The notes under the pieces are model-generated. The model did no database searches and was not told where the DNA came from. It saw only the letters and a program-made list of their open reading frames with translations. This document shows positions 24,301 through 36,784 of a DNA stretch of 64,000 bases, piece after piece (the stretch's first letter is position 1; each line of letters opens with the position of its first letter). The position numbers and the translations under genes are program-made. This DNA is from Cyathus striatus (taxonomy: Eukaryota; Basidiomycota; Agaricomycetes; Agaricales; Nidulariaceae): the NCBI GenBank assembly GCA_025738555.1, contig JAOVFP010000002.1:744001-808000 (forward strand), given 5' to 3'.

Positions 24301-25925
24301 CCTATTTTTAACAGTATTGATTATTGGTCACCAAGAAGTGGGGTATTGGCTTGTGTTTCCATATGTTTGTTTTTAGAGAAGCAGTGCCTCATGAGAATTA
24401 TTTGGTAGTGTATTCAGAAAGATCCAGATGATGTGGATTCCAGACATCGGGCCATATAGCCATATGTGTGTGTTTATGACTAATCAAGTTTCACCCATGA
24501 CAATGTGTATATGTCTGACACATCCATACCATTCATGTCCATGCACAACTTTCCACAAGATTGTTTTGCTATCTTATCCCACTTTACTTCCCCTTCCAGC
24601 ATGGTCCATACCACTCCTCCCCCCTGTCTGCCTGCCAACATCGTTTCCACCATTGTCTACCCAATGTCCTGTTCCCCAACCTCTTCTTCCACAATGTCAT
24701 CTCCATGTAGGCCAAGTTAGAGAAATGGAGGGCAAACAAATCTGAACAGCAAGGATAGTTGATCTCGGACTGATGAGAATCTGCACCTACTAAATGGCCT
24801 CTTGCACCTTATCACAAAATTGCCTGGAGTGGAACTCTGTCGTGATGTTGTGTATCAGTGCTGGTTGCTAGGGCTGAGTGACTACTTGTGAGCGAGTGGG
24901 TAACCAACTGCTCTAACAATGCTCTCCATCTTCAGACTTATGAACTTCAAATTCATGGCATTTATCACTACAATTATTAATAAAGAAATAGGGCTGGCAA
25001 GTGGCAGGGCCCACTACCTCTTTATTTAACTGAGATTTACCATGACTCAAGTGGCCTGCTATGCTTCTCCAGCATTAATGAGTATAGTTTCAGAAGACAA
25101 CCCTTAAAGAAAGGGAGAGAAGACTCATTCAACACAGGCCAATAATCTGCTGTAGCATTAACTATATGGCCAACTTTTAGTTATGGTGCTGGATTGCAGG
25201 TAATCTTTTGATAAGCATGTAGCCACTCCTGGTGCTTCCCAATAAATGCATTGCCACTTAAATGAGAGTTGTAAATGTTCGTGTATAGGAAGAACAATCA
25301 GATAAAATAGTCCTTGAAGAACAACACTCAATATGAATAGCTCTCACTACTCTGTTGAAATAAACGATGCATCGACAACGATGGCATTACATTTGGCCTC
25401 AAAGCACGCAAGGGGAGAAAGCCAGAGGCAAATGGATAAGTAGTACAGTACATAGTAGACTACTTAAATACATAAAAAGCGGAAGCACATTGTCTGTAAA
25501 ATACATAATAGGTATAGTAACATATCCAAATGCATATGTGGAGATGAAATGGAATTGTGACATTTGAATATGTAATATAATTCTACATACTCATATTACA
25601 ATCACCCATATATGCACTCAGAATAAGTTCAAAGTTGCATAGAGAATATAGACATTGGTTCCTGGTGCATATTTCATATCTCTCAGGTCTTTGGTCCTGA
25701 CATATTGTCTTCTGCTACCAGGATAAGACACATTGGGTGGACAAGTTACCAGCATGTGTTGACATGTGCATGCACCTTTCTCAACAGCACATGGAGCAAG
25801 CATTCAACATCAGATTGTAGTATCAATTCAGATTTGTTGTGTTCTAATAAGAAAAATAAAACTGTATACAAGATTTTTGTAATGTATATTTACAGTATAT
25901 CCAGTTTTGACCCAAATATATATAT

Positions 25926-25955
25926 ATATATATACAGTTGCAACTGTATATATAT
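25926..25955. repeat. Perfect 30-bp palindrome
   Basis: The arm ATATATATACAGTTG is followed directly by its complement with no spacer, inside a longer TA run. It could extrude as a cruciform. TA-rich palindromes of this kind arise easily, so function is not implied. Confidence 0.85.
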
Positions 25956-27395
25956 GGTCTGTATACTATATGATTGAAGCCTGACTTGACAGTGGGAGTA
26001 ACCAAATGATGGTGGTTGGCTACTGAGAGTGAGTGCAGTTAGTGGCCAGAGCAGGTTATTCATTGAGGAGGGAGGATTGTTGAGGCAGTAGAGCACAATC
26101 TGCAGTAATGTGTAGCTACTAATATCAGCAAACACACCAAGGGAGAAGGCCAGTCATGAATGTACTGTAATGAAGGCAAATCAACACTGTTGAACACATG
26201 AGAGGGTGAGGTGCTATTGGGCTAGCCACAGAGTGATAGGGGCAGGAAGCATGTGGGGGACTGATGGGTGGCTATAAGTGGCAGTGAGGTAACATAGAGC
26301 ATAAGAGCCTGAAGCAACACAAATTAGTCAGTGAGCTGCACTAATATACAGCAACAAGAATGTACACACCAAAAGAGTGAACAACATTGTCCAGCATGCA
26401 GGAGAGAATGTGGATGTTGACAGTAGGATGAAGCAAATCAAGTTGGTGATGATGGTGTTGGTAGGCAACTGGAAAGAGCAGGATTCAGGATGGGAGGAAC
26501 ACATTGATAGGGGAGTAATGAAATGAGGATGGTCAGTCACCTAGGAGAACTGTAATCTGAAGGTCCATGATGAAAGAGTGATAAGTGCAAAACTTGTCAG
26601 AAGTAACAAATAGAAAAGGGGGTAGATGAGAGAGATGAGGATGTTAAGAGAGCAAAGACTCAAACACTGACACAGACACAGACACAAAAGGGAGGAAACT
26701 TGTTAACAACTACCAAGTTACAGAGTGTATATATACTGAGGTTGTCTACCAAAGTCCAACCAAGGTCCATGTAACTAAGGTAACAGACAGCTGTCAATCT
26801 GTCAATCACAGAACTGTCAAGTATGACAGGTGACAAGTGACAGCTGTCAAAGAAGCTGTGCAACCCAGAATATCTAACAAAACTGTGGTAGTGTAGCAAA
26901 TGGTAGGTCAGCTGCATCAGTGGAGGGGACCAGTCAATGAGGACATATCACACATTGCCTTTGAAAAGGCCCAAGCTTTTTTGTCCTGCTTCCCAATGCA
27001 ATAGAGTCCACTACAACTCTAATGAGCTCCAGCACACCAATTCCAAACCCTACACAGCTGAATGCTATGCTGGTAGTGGGCAGCACTGTCAATGACTGGG
27101 TCAGACCTCATAGGTCTAAAGGGTTCAAGTTAATGATTGACAGTTGACAGGTCAATCAACGACCAGTCAATGGAAAATGCCGAAGATATTAGTAAGTGAC
27201 CCGATTAGGTATAGATTGCATTCACGAGTACTAGTAGCTAAATATTGGCTAAGTGTTCGAAACCTACTGGTCTTATAGATGTAGTTATAACACAGTTCAA
27301 AATATAGTTAACAAGATAAAACTGTAACAATATGTAGTATGCGATAAATTAGGTCAGTTAAATCTGAATATAATTGCTGTATAATTGCTCATGAG

Positions 27396-30371
27396 TCACA
27401 AAGCTTCAACATTATACTGCATTTGCTTTATTAAATCCTCCTCTTCATTAATCAAAATTTGCTTTCCATACGACCAATAGAACTCTAGCTCTTTGCTTGT
27501 TCCACCATTTGCTGGATATTCGAATAGATCCTGCAGTTTTATCTTGTGATATGCAGGGATATGAGAGCTAGCATCAAATTGTGCAGCAGATGCGGTGGAT
27601 GTGCCCATGGGTTGTACACTGGGTTGTGAGGCTGTAATTGGATAAGAAAAAGATCGCATGTTCATTCTAAAATTACTTGGAATTTGTGCTGATGAATAAT
27701 CTATAGGTTGTGGGAAGTCTGGTATGTCACCATCGTCAAAGTGGTCTGCCTCATTATCGGCAATTGCAGCATCAATCAGCTGGTCCATGATCAACTGAAA
27801 ATCTATGGGCTCATTTGAAGCTGAAGCCTCAATGTCAGCACATACTACTTCCTCTTCATTCAGAACTGGAGATTGTGAAGATGTAGGTACTGAGATCATA
27901 TAGGAAGACTCAGAGGTTGTTTGTGGAGCTACAGGTAGCTCTTCTCCAAACTTGCACTTCTTCCACTGTGGAATAAGCCCTGCAACAATATATGCATGCC
28001 GTCGATTCATGCGTACTAGTGTGGCATCATGGACCTTCTGTGGATTAATATGATTGTGTGTCTTTGTGTGTGTCAATCCAAATGTGCTGAAGATGCACTC
28101 AGTTCCAGCAGAGTTTGGCACCATACTCAAAATTCGGATTGCCAACTTTACAAAACCAGATCTGCCAGTTTGAATCAAGTTTGCACCATGCAATTTTTTC
28201 CATATTCCAATGAAATCGACTTCACAGCCCTAAGAAGATATTTTAACACCTCAGATTGTTTATAATAAATTAAAATGTACTTACACCTGCATGATACTCC
28301 ATCTCAAAGCCTGAAAGATACATTGAATCAGGTGAGAACTGACCATGCTCCAAGTAATAATCTTCAAATGCTGTTGTAAAGCTGAAATCTGCATGTACTG
28401 ATTGTTGAAATAGTTGTTGGTAGACACGGCGAACCATATGAAATATATCAAATTGTGTGAGATTTTCGGGGTTAAAGCAGTGTGACCTTATATAGGGATT
28501 GAAGAATACTGCAAGAATGAATAGTTCTTGGTCGGCCTTAGCCCAGCAGCATTCTAGTGATGCATGCATTGCTTTCTGAATATGCATATCATTGGTACCA
28601 TGAAGTGTCTCAAAGAAACAGAAAAGCTTTGCAAGTGTTAATAGTACATGATCTAAACGGCAAGCAGGATCTTGTAAGATATTTGCTGAAATAGCCAGAG
28701 GCTCGAGGTGAGATACAATCCTAGATGTAAATTAGCTATAAATATATACTGGAGGTGCTGAAATGGAACATACTTTACAAGGTCCTTCCAAAACTGCTCA
28801 TCACAGCAGACCGTAATTATCTCAAGTGCCTTTGCTTTGAGATCTGCCATCGTTCCAGCTGCAACAAGGAGGCACTCTTTATTTGCTGCAACACACCCCA
28901 TAATTGAAGATGACTGTGAATGCAGTCGTTGCAATGCACAATAATATCCAGTCCATCATGTTACAACAGGGAGGATTAGAGACAGAACTTGGCCCATTGT
29001 ACATAACTGCTGTGAATGAAGTAGATCAAGGGCTCGCTGATGGTGATTGAACCACTTTACAACTTCAATCGCTCTCGCAGCTGATGTCATAAATGGGGCT
29101 TTTATGGCAAGATAATTTCCTGTAAGTAATCCACTTTGATGAGCCCAACAGACAAAGGTAGCGATGTGAGGGCATGCCACTGCATGTAGTCAATGCATTT
29201 TTTTCCCATCAGGACCATCATCAGTGGTAATTGCAATTGTATTGACCCCATAAGTACTTTCCATGTATGTGATATTGTCTTGGACTAGACTGAATAATTC
29301 ATCCCCTGTTTTCGGTCTGCCAGACATATCATGTGTGCAAAGTAAATAAGGCTATTCATATTTCTGTAAGTTCAATATTGAAAGGATTTAATGAACTTAC
29401 CAAAGAATCCACGGTCATCATGGATGTGATAACGGAAGTCTTAGCAATGTTCTTCCATCTATTACATTGGTAAGTTGCCATCTTTCCATCAGTTAGTTTC
29501 TGAGTTGCTAAAATAACCTTGTCGGCCTCCTTATTTAAAATTCATCCTGCAAGAGTGCGCCTATCTGGAATTACCAAACCCGGTATCCATTTCTGTGTGA
29601 AAAGTTTGTACTCTGGATGTGAAATGATATTAAATGGAATCCCCAAGGTGACAAGAAGCTTGCATAAGTCCTCTGCAAACTCTTCTTGAACTTCAGGTGG
29701 CTGAAGTAATACTTCTGCAGGGCTGTCATGTGCTGATATTGAGTGCGAGAAGCATGGCCGTTTTGATATATGACCATGATCAGAAACCTGTAACAATAAT
29801 GAATCACCTGGAGATGTGACAGTTAGCTGTGGGGTTAAAAGGGGACTGAGCAATGTCGAGTTGCTGTTATTAGGAAATGGCGAGAGTATCTGGTTTGATA
29901 GGCTTGGTGTCAGCAATCAACATATTTGAGGCAGCCCAGTAGGTATAGATATACTAAGGCCCCTGTTTTCTTTCGTAGACACATGGGACTGACTGAATTC
30001 CTTCTGCTCATGTAAAATTGCATTGCGTACTGCAGAATCTACATTATTGCAGATTTTAAGATGTGCTAACATCATAGGAATTTTACCACACATTGGAGGC
30101 AAAGCACTTCGACCTATAAATTCAAATTAGTACACTATCTGCATACATGAATAAAAATCATATATTTACCAATTTCTGCCCATTCCTCTGGTGTCTTGTT
30201 GTGTGATTCAGGTGGTGTGCCATGCACTACAGCGAGAATAGACTTTTTCTTCAACTCGTCAACTTTTTTGTGAAGACACAACAAGCACCACGAAGATTTG
30301 TGGGTTTTATCAGTGCGGTATAGAGTTCCATCCTGAACAAAAACCTTCCAAACTGGTGATTTTGGTGGCAT
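27396..30371 (-). pseudogene. hAT transposase, full length, inactivated by four TGA codons
   Basis: Five exons on the minus strand join in frame: 30371-30170, 30113-29401, 29351-28774, 28720-28285, 28229-27396 (2763 nt, 920 codons plus stop), all with GT-AG introns of about 45-60 bp. The N-terminus has a BED-type zinc-finger start (SSWCLLCLHKK). The middle has the hAT core (GKMATYQCNRWKNIAKTS, then TDDGPDGKK and QRLHSQSSSIMGC). Exon 5 begins with the C-terminal dimerisation domain (FVKLAIRILSMVPNSAGTEC and IFSTFGL), followed by a long Ser/Asp/Glu-rich tail. In-frame TGA codons at 29919-29917, 29544-29542, 29192-29190 and 28958-28956 are the only defects; no TAA, TAG or frameshift. The last stands just before WTGYYCALQRL, where relatives have Arg. 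Such a protein would cut and join DNA at terminal repeats; terminal repeats were not found with confidence. Confidence 0.85.
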
Positions 30372-31766
30372 TGTCAAGACAAATTATAAATGACCTATTT
30401 CAACGAATTATAACCAGAACTAGAATGATGACTATAATGAGACTCACCTCAGTATTTTTTTGGAAGCTGTTGATGAAAATGAAGGACTACACAGAATATA
30501 TACTATTCATCAAACATTTTACCTGTTTGGATCATACACTTATTTATGCTCTATGGTGAAGAAAATAGTAAATATCATTCTTCAGCATGGTGCTAGTACA
30601 GGATAACGTTAATATAATGTGGCATTTGAACATACTACAGCATAGCCAAGTGAGTTAAATGCACGGATATTATAAGAGCGGCGCCACATAGAGTCAGATG
30701 TACATGACCCCGACGTTGATACTCAATTGCTACTTGCTCCACTCACAAAGATACAAAGAACGATACAGAGCGCATGTGGTGTAGAGGCTGTGGAAGGGGC
30801 CAAAGGGGCACTGTGGATCGAGCATTGAACTTTGCTTGGTGTTCTATTAGTGTGTTTCGAAAGGGGTGGGAACAATTTTTACTTTAGACCTGTTGCAACC
30901 CCATCAACAGGCTTGACAGACTGGTCTAAAGGTCAGAAGGTGTATTAGTAATCAGACCAATTAGACCTCCATTGTCTGACTTTGCCAACACTGGTAGTGG
31001 GCAAGGCATTGACACAAGAATCAGGGGAAGTGGTGTTGGGAACCAATGAACACCCAGGTGTGGAAGTTAGTGAGTAGTGAAAGTTGGTCTTGCATTGTAA
31101 AATATAAGACACTTGTACTGTCGTCATCACACAGTGGAGGAGGGAGGAGGAGGAGGGGGTTGTATGATATGGTGTTGTCATTGTTGTAATGTAGGTGAGG
31201 GGACTGGATAACATGGCCTTGTTGTCACAATGCAGGCAATGCTAGTGGGGCTGGATGCCACAGCATTATTGTCTGGACTCTGATGTAGGAGAGGAGGAAA
31301 GAGAGGGGACTGGACTACATGGTGTCAATGATGCTGTAGAGATACCAGTGTTGGACATTGGTGATGGGAACACTGGAAGGTCGAGGGAGCTTGTGAGTTG
31401 GCCAGGGCTGTTGAGGAAGCAGGAAGAGTGGGTATGGGAAGGACAAAGGGCAAGGGGGCTGAGAGGATAACAAGGGAGGGAAGAGAGGGGAAGCTAGGGA
31501 ACAGATGGAAGGCAGTGGGAGGAGTGAAAGATGGGAACAAAACAGGAAGACAATAATGAAAGGGAGGGATGAATCACGATAACAAGGAGGGTATGATGAT
31601 GAAGCAGGATGAGGGCAAGGGGGGGAAACAACAACAAATGGGAAAGACAATAATAAAAGGGGGAGTGACCACTAGAGTAAGACAAGGGCAGTTATGACCA
31701 CCAACAAGATTTGTGCATGTGCACAATTGTGTGTCAGATATGGTGGTTGAGTGTGGAATGGTGGAG
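30372..31766. other. Upstream of hAT, then long polypurine tract
   Basis: 30660-30830 keeps several CG dinucleotides. TTTAGACCTGTTG (30886) and CAACAGG..GGTCTAAA (to 30932) form a hairpin; AGGTCTAAAG also occurs at about 27113 beyond the other end of the hAT gene, so these words may be traces of element ends. 31130-31680 is strongly purine-rich on the plus strand (GGAGGAGG, AAGAGAGGGGA), enough to form triplex DNA in principle; frames there are low complexity. Confidence 0.5.
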
Positions 31767-32290
31767 TGTTAGGATTTCGTTCCATATCTAATCTTTTATC
31801 TAATCATATCTTATCTATGTCATGTGATAGTCACATGACACACAATGCGGACACCATGTGTATCAACATGCATTATTCATCAAGACTACAGGCACAGTCC
31901 ACAGTTCAGCCATGCCTTTTACATATGTAGTACATGAGTTTGCACAGTAGAAGCACAGTAACATGCATTATAGTGTAGGCAATACTTACATGCGATTCCC
32001 TCATGGATTATTCTATAAATATGGTCTTTCTAGTTAGTAATTCACTATTCTTGTGCTAGTTTATTCCAGACTTGCAATAAGATTCACTTCACCTTCCTTT
32101 CTTTGTTGTTTGAGTTCAACTTCAAGCATTTTGCTTTTCTGTCACTAACAAAAGCACAAGAATCCACCTCATTTCTTGACCTCAAACTCTCTCCTGCCGA
32201 CCCCCAGCAAAACTTTTCTCTTATACCTCGTTCCCCATTCTTTGGACCTCTAGATCCTTAGATGTACACCCTGTTCGATAGACTTGATCA
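31767..32290 (+). mobile_element. 5' LTR of the Ty3/Gypsy element (right end approximate)
   Basis: Starts at TGTTAGGATTTCG and holds a TATA box (CTATAAATATGG, about 32010) about 240 bp in, followed by pyrimidine-rich leader sequence. It precedes an ORF, gag and pol in the right order. The 3' end and primer-binding site are uncertain, between about 32270 and 32320. No second LTR exists in the window because the element is cut inside pol. Confidence 0.55.
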
Positions 32291-32559
32291 CTGTGCTTGG
32301 ACACACAAGAGGATTGGTGTAATGTTGAGCCTGACACTATCTGAATTACTGATCATCTTAGGCCCTCTGCCTTGAGTTTGGCACAGTGCCAGTGACTGGA
32401 GAGGCTACCACATGTTGCCCCAGCTGGTTCTATCTGCAAATCGGTGTGCATGTGACTTAGGATGTTTCACTAGTCTCTGAACCCTCTTCAAGAGCATCTG
32501 TTACCCTTCACCCTGGCACCTATCACCTGTTCCCAAACCCTTTGTACACTCTGTACCCA

Positions 32560-32953
32560 ATCCTACCATATCCCATCATCCTCTGCACCCATCTACACAC
32601 CCCGATCTCACCCTACTCCTTATACCCATCATCAAATTTTGAGAGCTGTGTCGGTGGACTCTGATGACTCAAACTTTGATCCCAACACATATCCTTCACT
32701 TCACCAAATCCCCAATTACATTCCACCTCCCCCTCGTTCCAAAATCCCTATCCCTCACATCCTCACTATCATTACTGAAGAAGAACATGACAATGGATTA
32801 TGATTCAGTACTCCCACTCAATATGCCTTTGAAGCCATCCTCGAGGAAGATTTCACATCTCCATTAGGATATGAAACTTTATTAAACACCATTCATAACA
32901 AGTTTCAAGATCAAGATCTTCCCACACCCACCTACTCTGATTTCGATTTATAA
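32560..32953 (+). pseudogene. Small ORF upstream of gag
   Basis: A Pro/Asp/Glu-rich frame runs through HHQILRAVSVDSDDSNFDP and ends YSDFDL at a TAA (32951-32953), two bases before the gag ATG. One in-frame TGA lies at 32801-32803. It could be the N-terminal part of gag or a separate leader protein; its start is not clear. No family recognised. Confidence 0.5.
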
Positions 32954-32955
32954 AT

Positions 32956-34305
32956 ATGGATACACCAGGAAACCCATGGGATCAGGTACTGGTACCTGGA
33001 ACTGCATATATTAATCCCAGAACAAATTATACTACCCCAACAATTCACACAGAAGCCCCAATGCCACAAAGATCTCCTTCTCCCCTCATGTTACCAGTAA
33101 ACTTTGGGCAACCAAATCCTAATTCCCCTAACCAACCACCACCACTGCCTCCACCTAACCCTCCAACCTCATCTGAGCAAGGAGGTTGGGTTCATATGAT
33201 TGTAGATGCCATCAGATTCATTGGAAGAGGCATATTCGGATTACATAACCCTGTAATTGAAACAGCCCAGGCCACTTCAATGATGGCTAACAGACAATGT
33301 GACACAATCACAGATAAGGCTCTCAAGATTGAGAAGCCTGAGAAATACACAGGAGACTGTAAACATGCAAGAGCCTGGATGAGATCGCTGGAGTCTTACT
33401 TCATTGGATCTCGTGTTAATCCCCTCAAGCATGAGATGAAGATAAGGTTCATGTTGAGCCTTATAGACAGATCAAAGAATCAAACAGTGGCCAGCTGGGT
33501 TGATTGAATTATGGTGATTATGGAACAATCTTCTGGGACTAAATACAAACAAATTAAGGTCAACTTTTTACATTTCTTTGGAGTATATTTGGAAATACAA
33601 GATGCTCAGGATGAACTTGATAATCTATACATAGGACGATGGACAGTCGAAGAATTCACAGTCAAATTCTTGACTATTGCTGGATGAACAGGATACAATG
33701 ACACCACAGTCATCAGAAAATACAAAGACAAACTCGACCCCTGACTACTCAAAATGATTGTCATGCAAGGTACCCCAAACACACTTCAGAAATGGTATGA
33801 CACAGCCCAGGAAATCAATTGAGAATGACAAAATATTTTCAGAAACAAAAACCCTTGACAAGGACAATAGACTAACCTCAGGCAAAACCAGAACTTTGGA
33901 CAACAACAAGGTGTGCAGAATACCCAACAAGGCAGACCACAACCAAATCAATTCCAACCACAAAACCAAGGACCCTGTTTCCCTCAAACCCAAGCACCTC
34001 CCCCTAACCAAGCCAATCTCACAGTATCACAAGGAGGAGACCACATGGATATCAACACATTGAAACATGAAGGACACTGTTTTTACTGTAAGGAAAAAGG
34101 ACACATGGCTAACACATGCCCTAAAAAGCAAAACTGAGGCCCTTATGTACAACATAGCAATAATATGGACAATACTTATGTAAACAATTCCATATCAGTA
34201 GCATCTACCAGTAGCATTGTAGAAATACCAGATGTCACTAAACTATCGGAAGAGCAACATGCCATACTTATGGCTCAATTGGGTTTTCCCCAAGGCCAGC
34301 AGTGA
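32956..34305 (+). pseudogene. Ty3/Gypsy gag (capsid and zinc-knuckle nucleocapsid)
   Basis: From the ATG at 32956 the frame gives a Pro/Asn-rich matrix-like region, then the retrotransposon gag core (KIEKPEKYTGDCKHARAWM, later QDAQDELDNLYIGRWTVEEF and GTPNTLQKWYDTAQEI) and a Gln-rich tail with the zinc knuckle CFYCKEKGHMANTC (about 34078-34119). In-frame TGA codons stand at 33505, 33685, 33742, 33820, 33826, 33856, 34135 and 34303, with one TAG at 33868. The TGA at 34303 may be the natural gag end because the next part reads in the -1 frame. Trp codons elsewhere are intact TGG, so TGA is not being read as Trp. Confidence 0.85.
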
Positions 34306-35810
34306 GTGCAAACTCGCCGGCCTCTATTTATGTACCTTATAATGTAGCTGTACCTATGATAGATCTGGAATCAGAATTTGTATCACTTCAAAAGGAACGA
34401 TCTAAGTGCATCTTCCCTGATCAGGAAGTAAAACCTGGAAACATGTATTGGGTCGCACAGAGATTAAAAGACCAAACCCCGGAACTTGCCTTGGCCTCTC
34501 AGTATTTGGACACACTTGAAACAGAAACTTGAAGTAATTCCAAAAATGGTTAAAGAACTGAATGATCTCTCAGATCAGGATGTAATTAAAGCATTAGAAG
34601 AACTTAAAGGACCCAAAAAGTTCATTCGAGGATCTAAAGGAAATCAGATGGATCTTGATCTAATGATTACTACCTTGGATACTCAATGAACTTATGGACT
34701 TAAAGCATTACTCAATAGTGGAAGTACAGGAACTTGTATTGACCAGAAGTTTGTAGAAAACAACCATATTACAACTAAAAAATTCCCATGTCCAACTCCT
34801 GTTTATAATGCCGACGGAACCTTAAATAGTGATGGAGCAATTACAGATTATGTTGAACTCCAAGTCTGACTCAGAAGACATGTGGAAATTCTTCAATTTG
34901 CCATCTCAAATTTAGGAAAAGCATCTATGTTTATTGGTCACGATTGGTTAAAAATTCACAGTCCAGAAATAGATTGGAAGGAAGGATCAATTAAATTCAC
35001 ACATTGTCCAATGGAATGCACTCCATTAATTAACACTATGGATCCTGAAGAAGATGAATCAGATTTAGATCAACCAATAGATCTAGAAACTGATGATCGA
35101 ATCATTGCAATTAATCTGTTTGAACAAATCGAGTTATGGACCTTTCAAACAACTGCTTCGAAAATTGCTGAAGCTCAGAATCAGCAAAAAACCTAAGAAG
35201 CATTGGAAGGAAACTGTCCCAATGTACTACCATGAATTTGAAAAAGTATTTGCAAAGGAATACTTTGATAAACTTCCACCATGCAGACCATGGGACCATG
35301 CCATTGAATTATTACCAGAAGCAATGTTGTTCAATTGTAAAATCTATCCTCTAAACTTAGATGAACAGAAACAATTAGACAAATTCCTTGATGAAAATCT
35401 AAACTCAGGATGTATCCAACCTTTGAAATCACCTTGGGCATCCCCATTCTTTTTCATTAAAAAGAAAGATGGTTCACTTCGACCAATCCAAGATTATTGA
35501 AAGTTAAATGAAATGACAGTTAAAAATAGATATCCATTACTGTTAATTCAGGAACTTATAGATAAACTTAAGAAGGCATGATACTTCACCAAATTAGATA
35601 TTTGATGGGGCTACAATAATGTTCAAATCAAAGAAGGTGATGAACAATACACAGCCTTCAGAACCAACCATGGATTATTCAAACCTTTGGTCATGTTTTT
35701 CGGACTCACAAACTCTCCAGCCATGTTCCAAACCATGATGAATGATATATTCAGAATGGAGATAAATGAAGGAACTGTAATCGTTTATATGGATAACATC
35801 TTAATATTCA
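34306..35810 (+). pseudogene. Ty3/Gypsy pol: protease and truncated reverse transcriptase
   Basis: A -1 frame segment (34302 to about 34525) is followed by the gag frame again, giving a retropepsin-like domain whose catalytic triplet region reads LLNSGSTG, with Asn in place of Asp, and FIGHDWLKIHSPEIDWK. A 1-nt slip in an A-run near 35186-35191 shifts to the frame of reverse transcriptase: SGCIQPLKSPWASPFFFIKK, then [18 protein letters not shown] and YMDNILIF, with Asn in place of the second Asp of YxDD. TGA codons at 34687, 34867, 35498, 35579 and 35603 stand where the family has Arg in at least two well-known motifs (QDY-KLN and TKLDI-WGYNN, the hyphen marking TGA). At about 35810 the sequence passes straight into TPR repeats. 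RNase H, integrase and the 3' LTR are missing. Confidence 0.85.
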
Positions 35811-36784
35811 GAATTCTTGGAAAGAATCATCCAGATACACCCACCAGTATGGCTAATTTTGCAACAACATTGGGTAATCTTGAGAAATGGACAGAGGCTG
35901 AAATGTTAGAGATGAGAATAAAAATATTAGGACAGGAGCATCCACAAACCTTGAATTGCATGAGTAATTTGGCACTCACATATAGGAATCTTGGAAAGTT
36001 GTCAGAGTGTAAAACATTGCAGATTCAGGTTATGGATATGTGTGCTAAAATTCTGGGAAAGGAGCATCCAGATACACTTATTGCTATGGCTAACCTGGCA
36101 TTAACCTTTAAAGATCTTGGGAAACTAACAGAAGCTGAAAAGTTAGATATCCAGGTCTTGGAAGCAAGAACCAGAATTCTAGGAAAGGATCATCCAGATG
36201 CACTAACAAGTATGGCTAATTTAGCATTAATATTTAACTCTCTTGGAAAAAGAACAGAAGCTGAAATGTTGGAGATAGAGGTGTTGGAGATGAGAACCAG
36301 AATTCTTGGAAAGGAACACCCAGATACAATCATGAGCATGAACAACTTGGCAATAACATTTAAAGAGCATGATAAAATAATAGAATCTGAGGCATTGCAA
36401 ATCCAGCTCATGGAGGTGTATACCAAAACTCTGGGAGAGGATCACCCTAATACCATGAATATTATGGATTACTTGGCAACAACTTTTGGAGATCTTAAAA
36501 AATGAACAGAAGCAGAAGCATTGGAGAAACAGGTGGTTGAAATAAGAGTTAGAGCTCTGGGGGATGAGCACCTACAAACACTGTTGAGCATGAATTATCT
36601 GGGACTTACATATAGATATGTTGGAAAACTGAATGAGTCTGAAACACTTCTAATTCAGGTTGTGGAGAAGTACACTAGAATTCTAGGAAATGATCATCCT
36701 GATACAATTGATGCTATAGCCAACTTGGCAATAACATATGCAATGCTTGGCAAAAAAACTGAAGCTAAAGTATTAAATAAATAG
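35811..36784 (+). pseudogene. TPR array fused in frame to the truncated reverse transcriptase
   Basis: Right after YMDNILIF the frame reads [18 protein letters not shown], and eight TPR units of about 42 residues follow (cores at about 35820, 35933, 36055, 36181, 36307, 36433, 36559, 36685). The single defect is a TGA at 36503-36505 in the position where neighbouring units have Lys-Arg (GKRTEAE), after which the same frame continues to a TAA/TAG end at about 36784. These units are more diverged from each other than those at 43.4-44.6 kb. A 272-codon frame (35687-36505) therefore covers retroelement and TPR together. Whether any transcript crosses the joint is unknown. Confidence 0.85.

Larger units (their letters stand above)
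22676..27395. other. Long intergenic stretch, repeats only
   Basis: No protein family recognised in any frame. Holds diverged ~75-bp repeats with GTACAGTGAAGGCTGTA words at 23260-23480, a GTTGAGTTGAGTT run at about 23610-23700, the 84-bp array at 24085-24300, a TA-rich palindrome at 25926-25955, and CTGTCAA/TGACAG-rich sequence at 26760-26850. Near 24905-24921 the minus strand has TAGAGCAGTTGG, an A-box-like word, but no well-placed B box. CG dinucleotides return briefly at 27170-27290. Confidence 0.45.

Noticed and set aside
24505..24745. Overlapping plus-strand frames rich in Pro/Ser at 24.4-24.7 kb
   Set aside because: Two frames open together in pyrimidine-rich DNA; no domain and no splice sites.
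24890..24925. tRNA gene on the minus strand (TAGAGCAGTTGG A-box-like word)
   Set aside because: The nearest T-arm-like word lies about 70 bp further and the stems do not pair.
27105..30932. AGGTCTAAAG words on both sides of the hAT gene as its terminal inverted repeats
   Set aside because: Only about 10 bp agree, a further copy lies at 30925, and no 8-bp target duplication was found next to them.
33505..36505. Reading the many in-frame TGA codons as Trp or selenocysteine (a changed code)
   Set aside because: Trp positions are served by intact TGG throughout the same frames, the TGA sites in conserved RT and hAT motifs are Arg in the family, and the live genes in the window contain no internal TGA.
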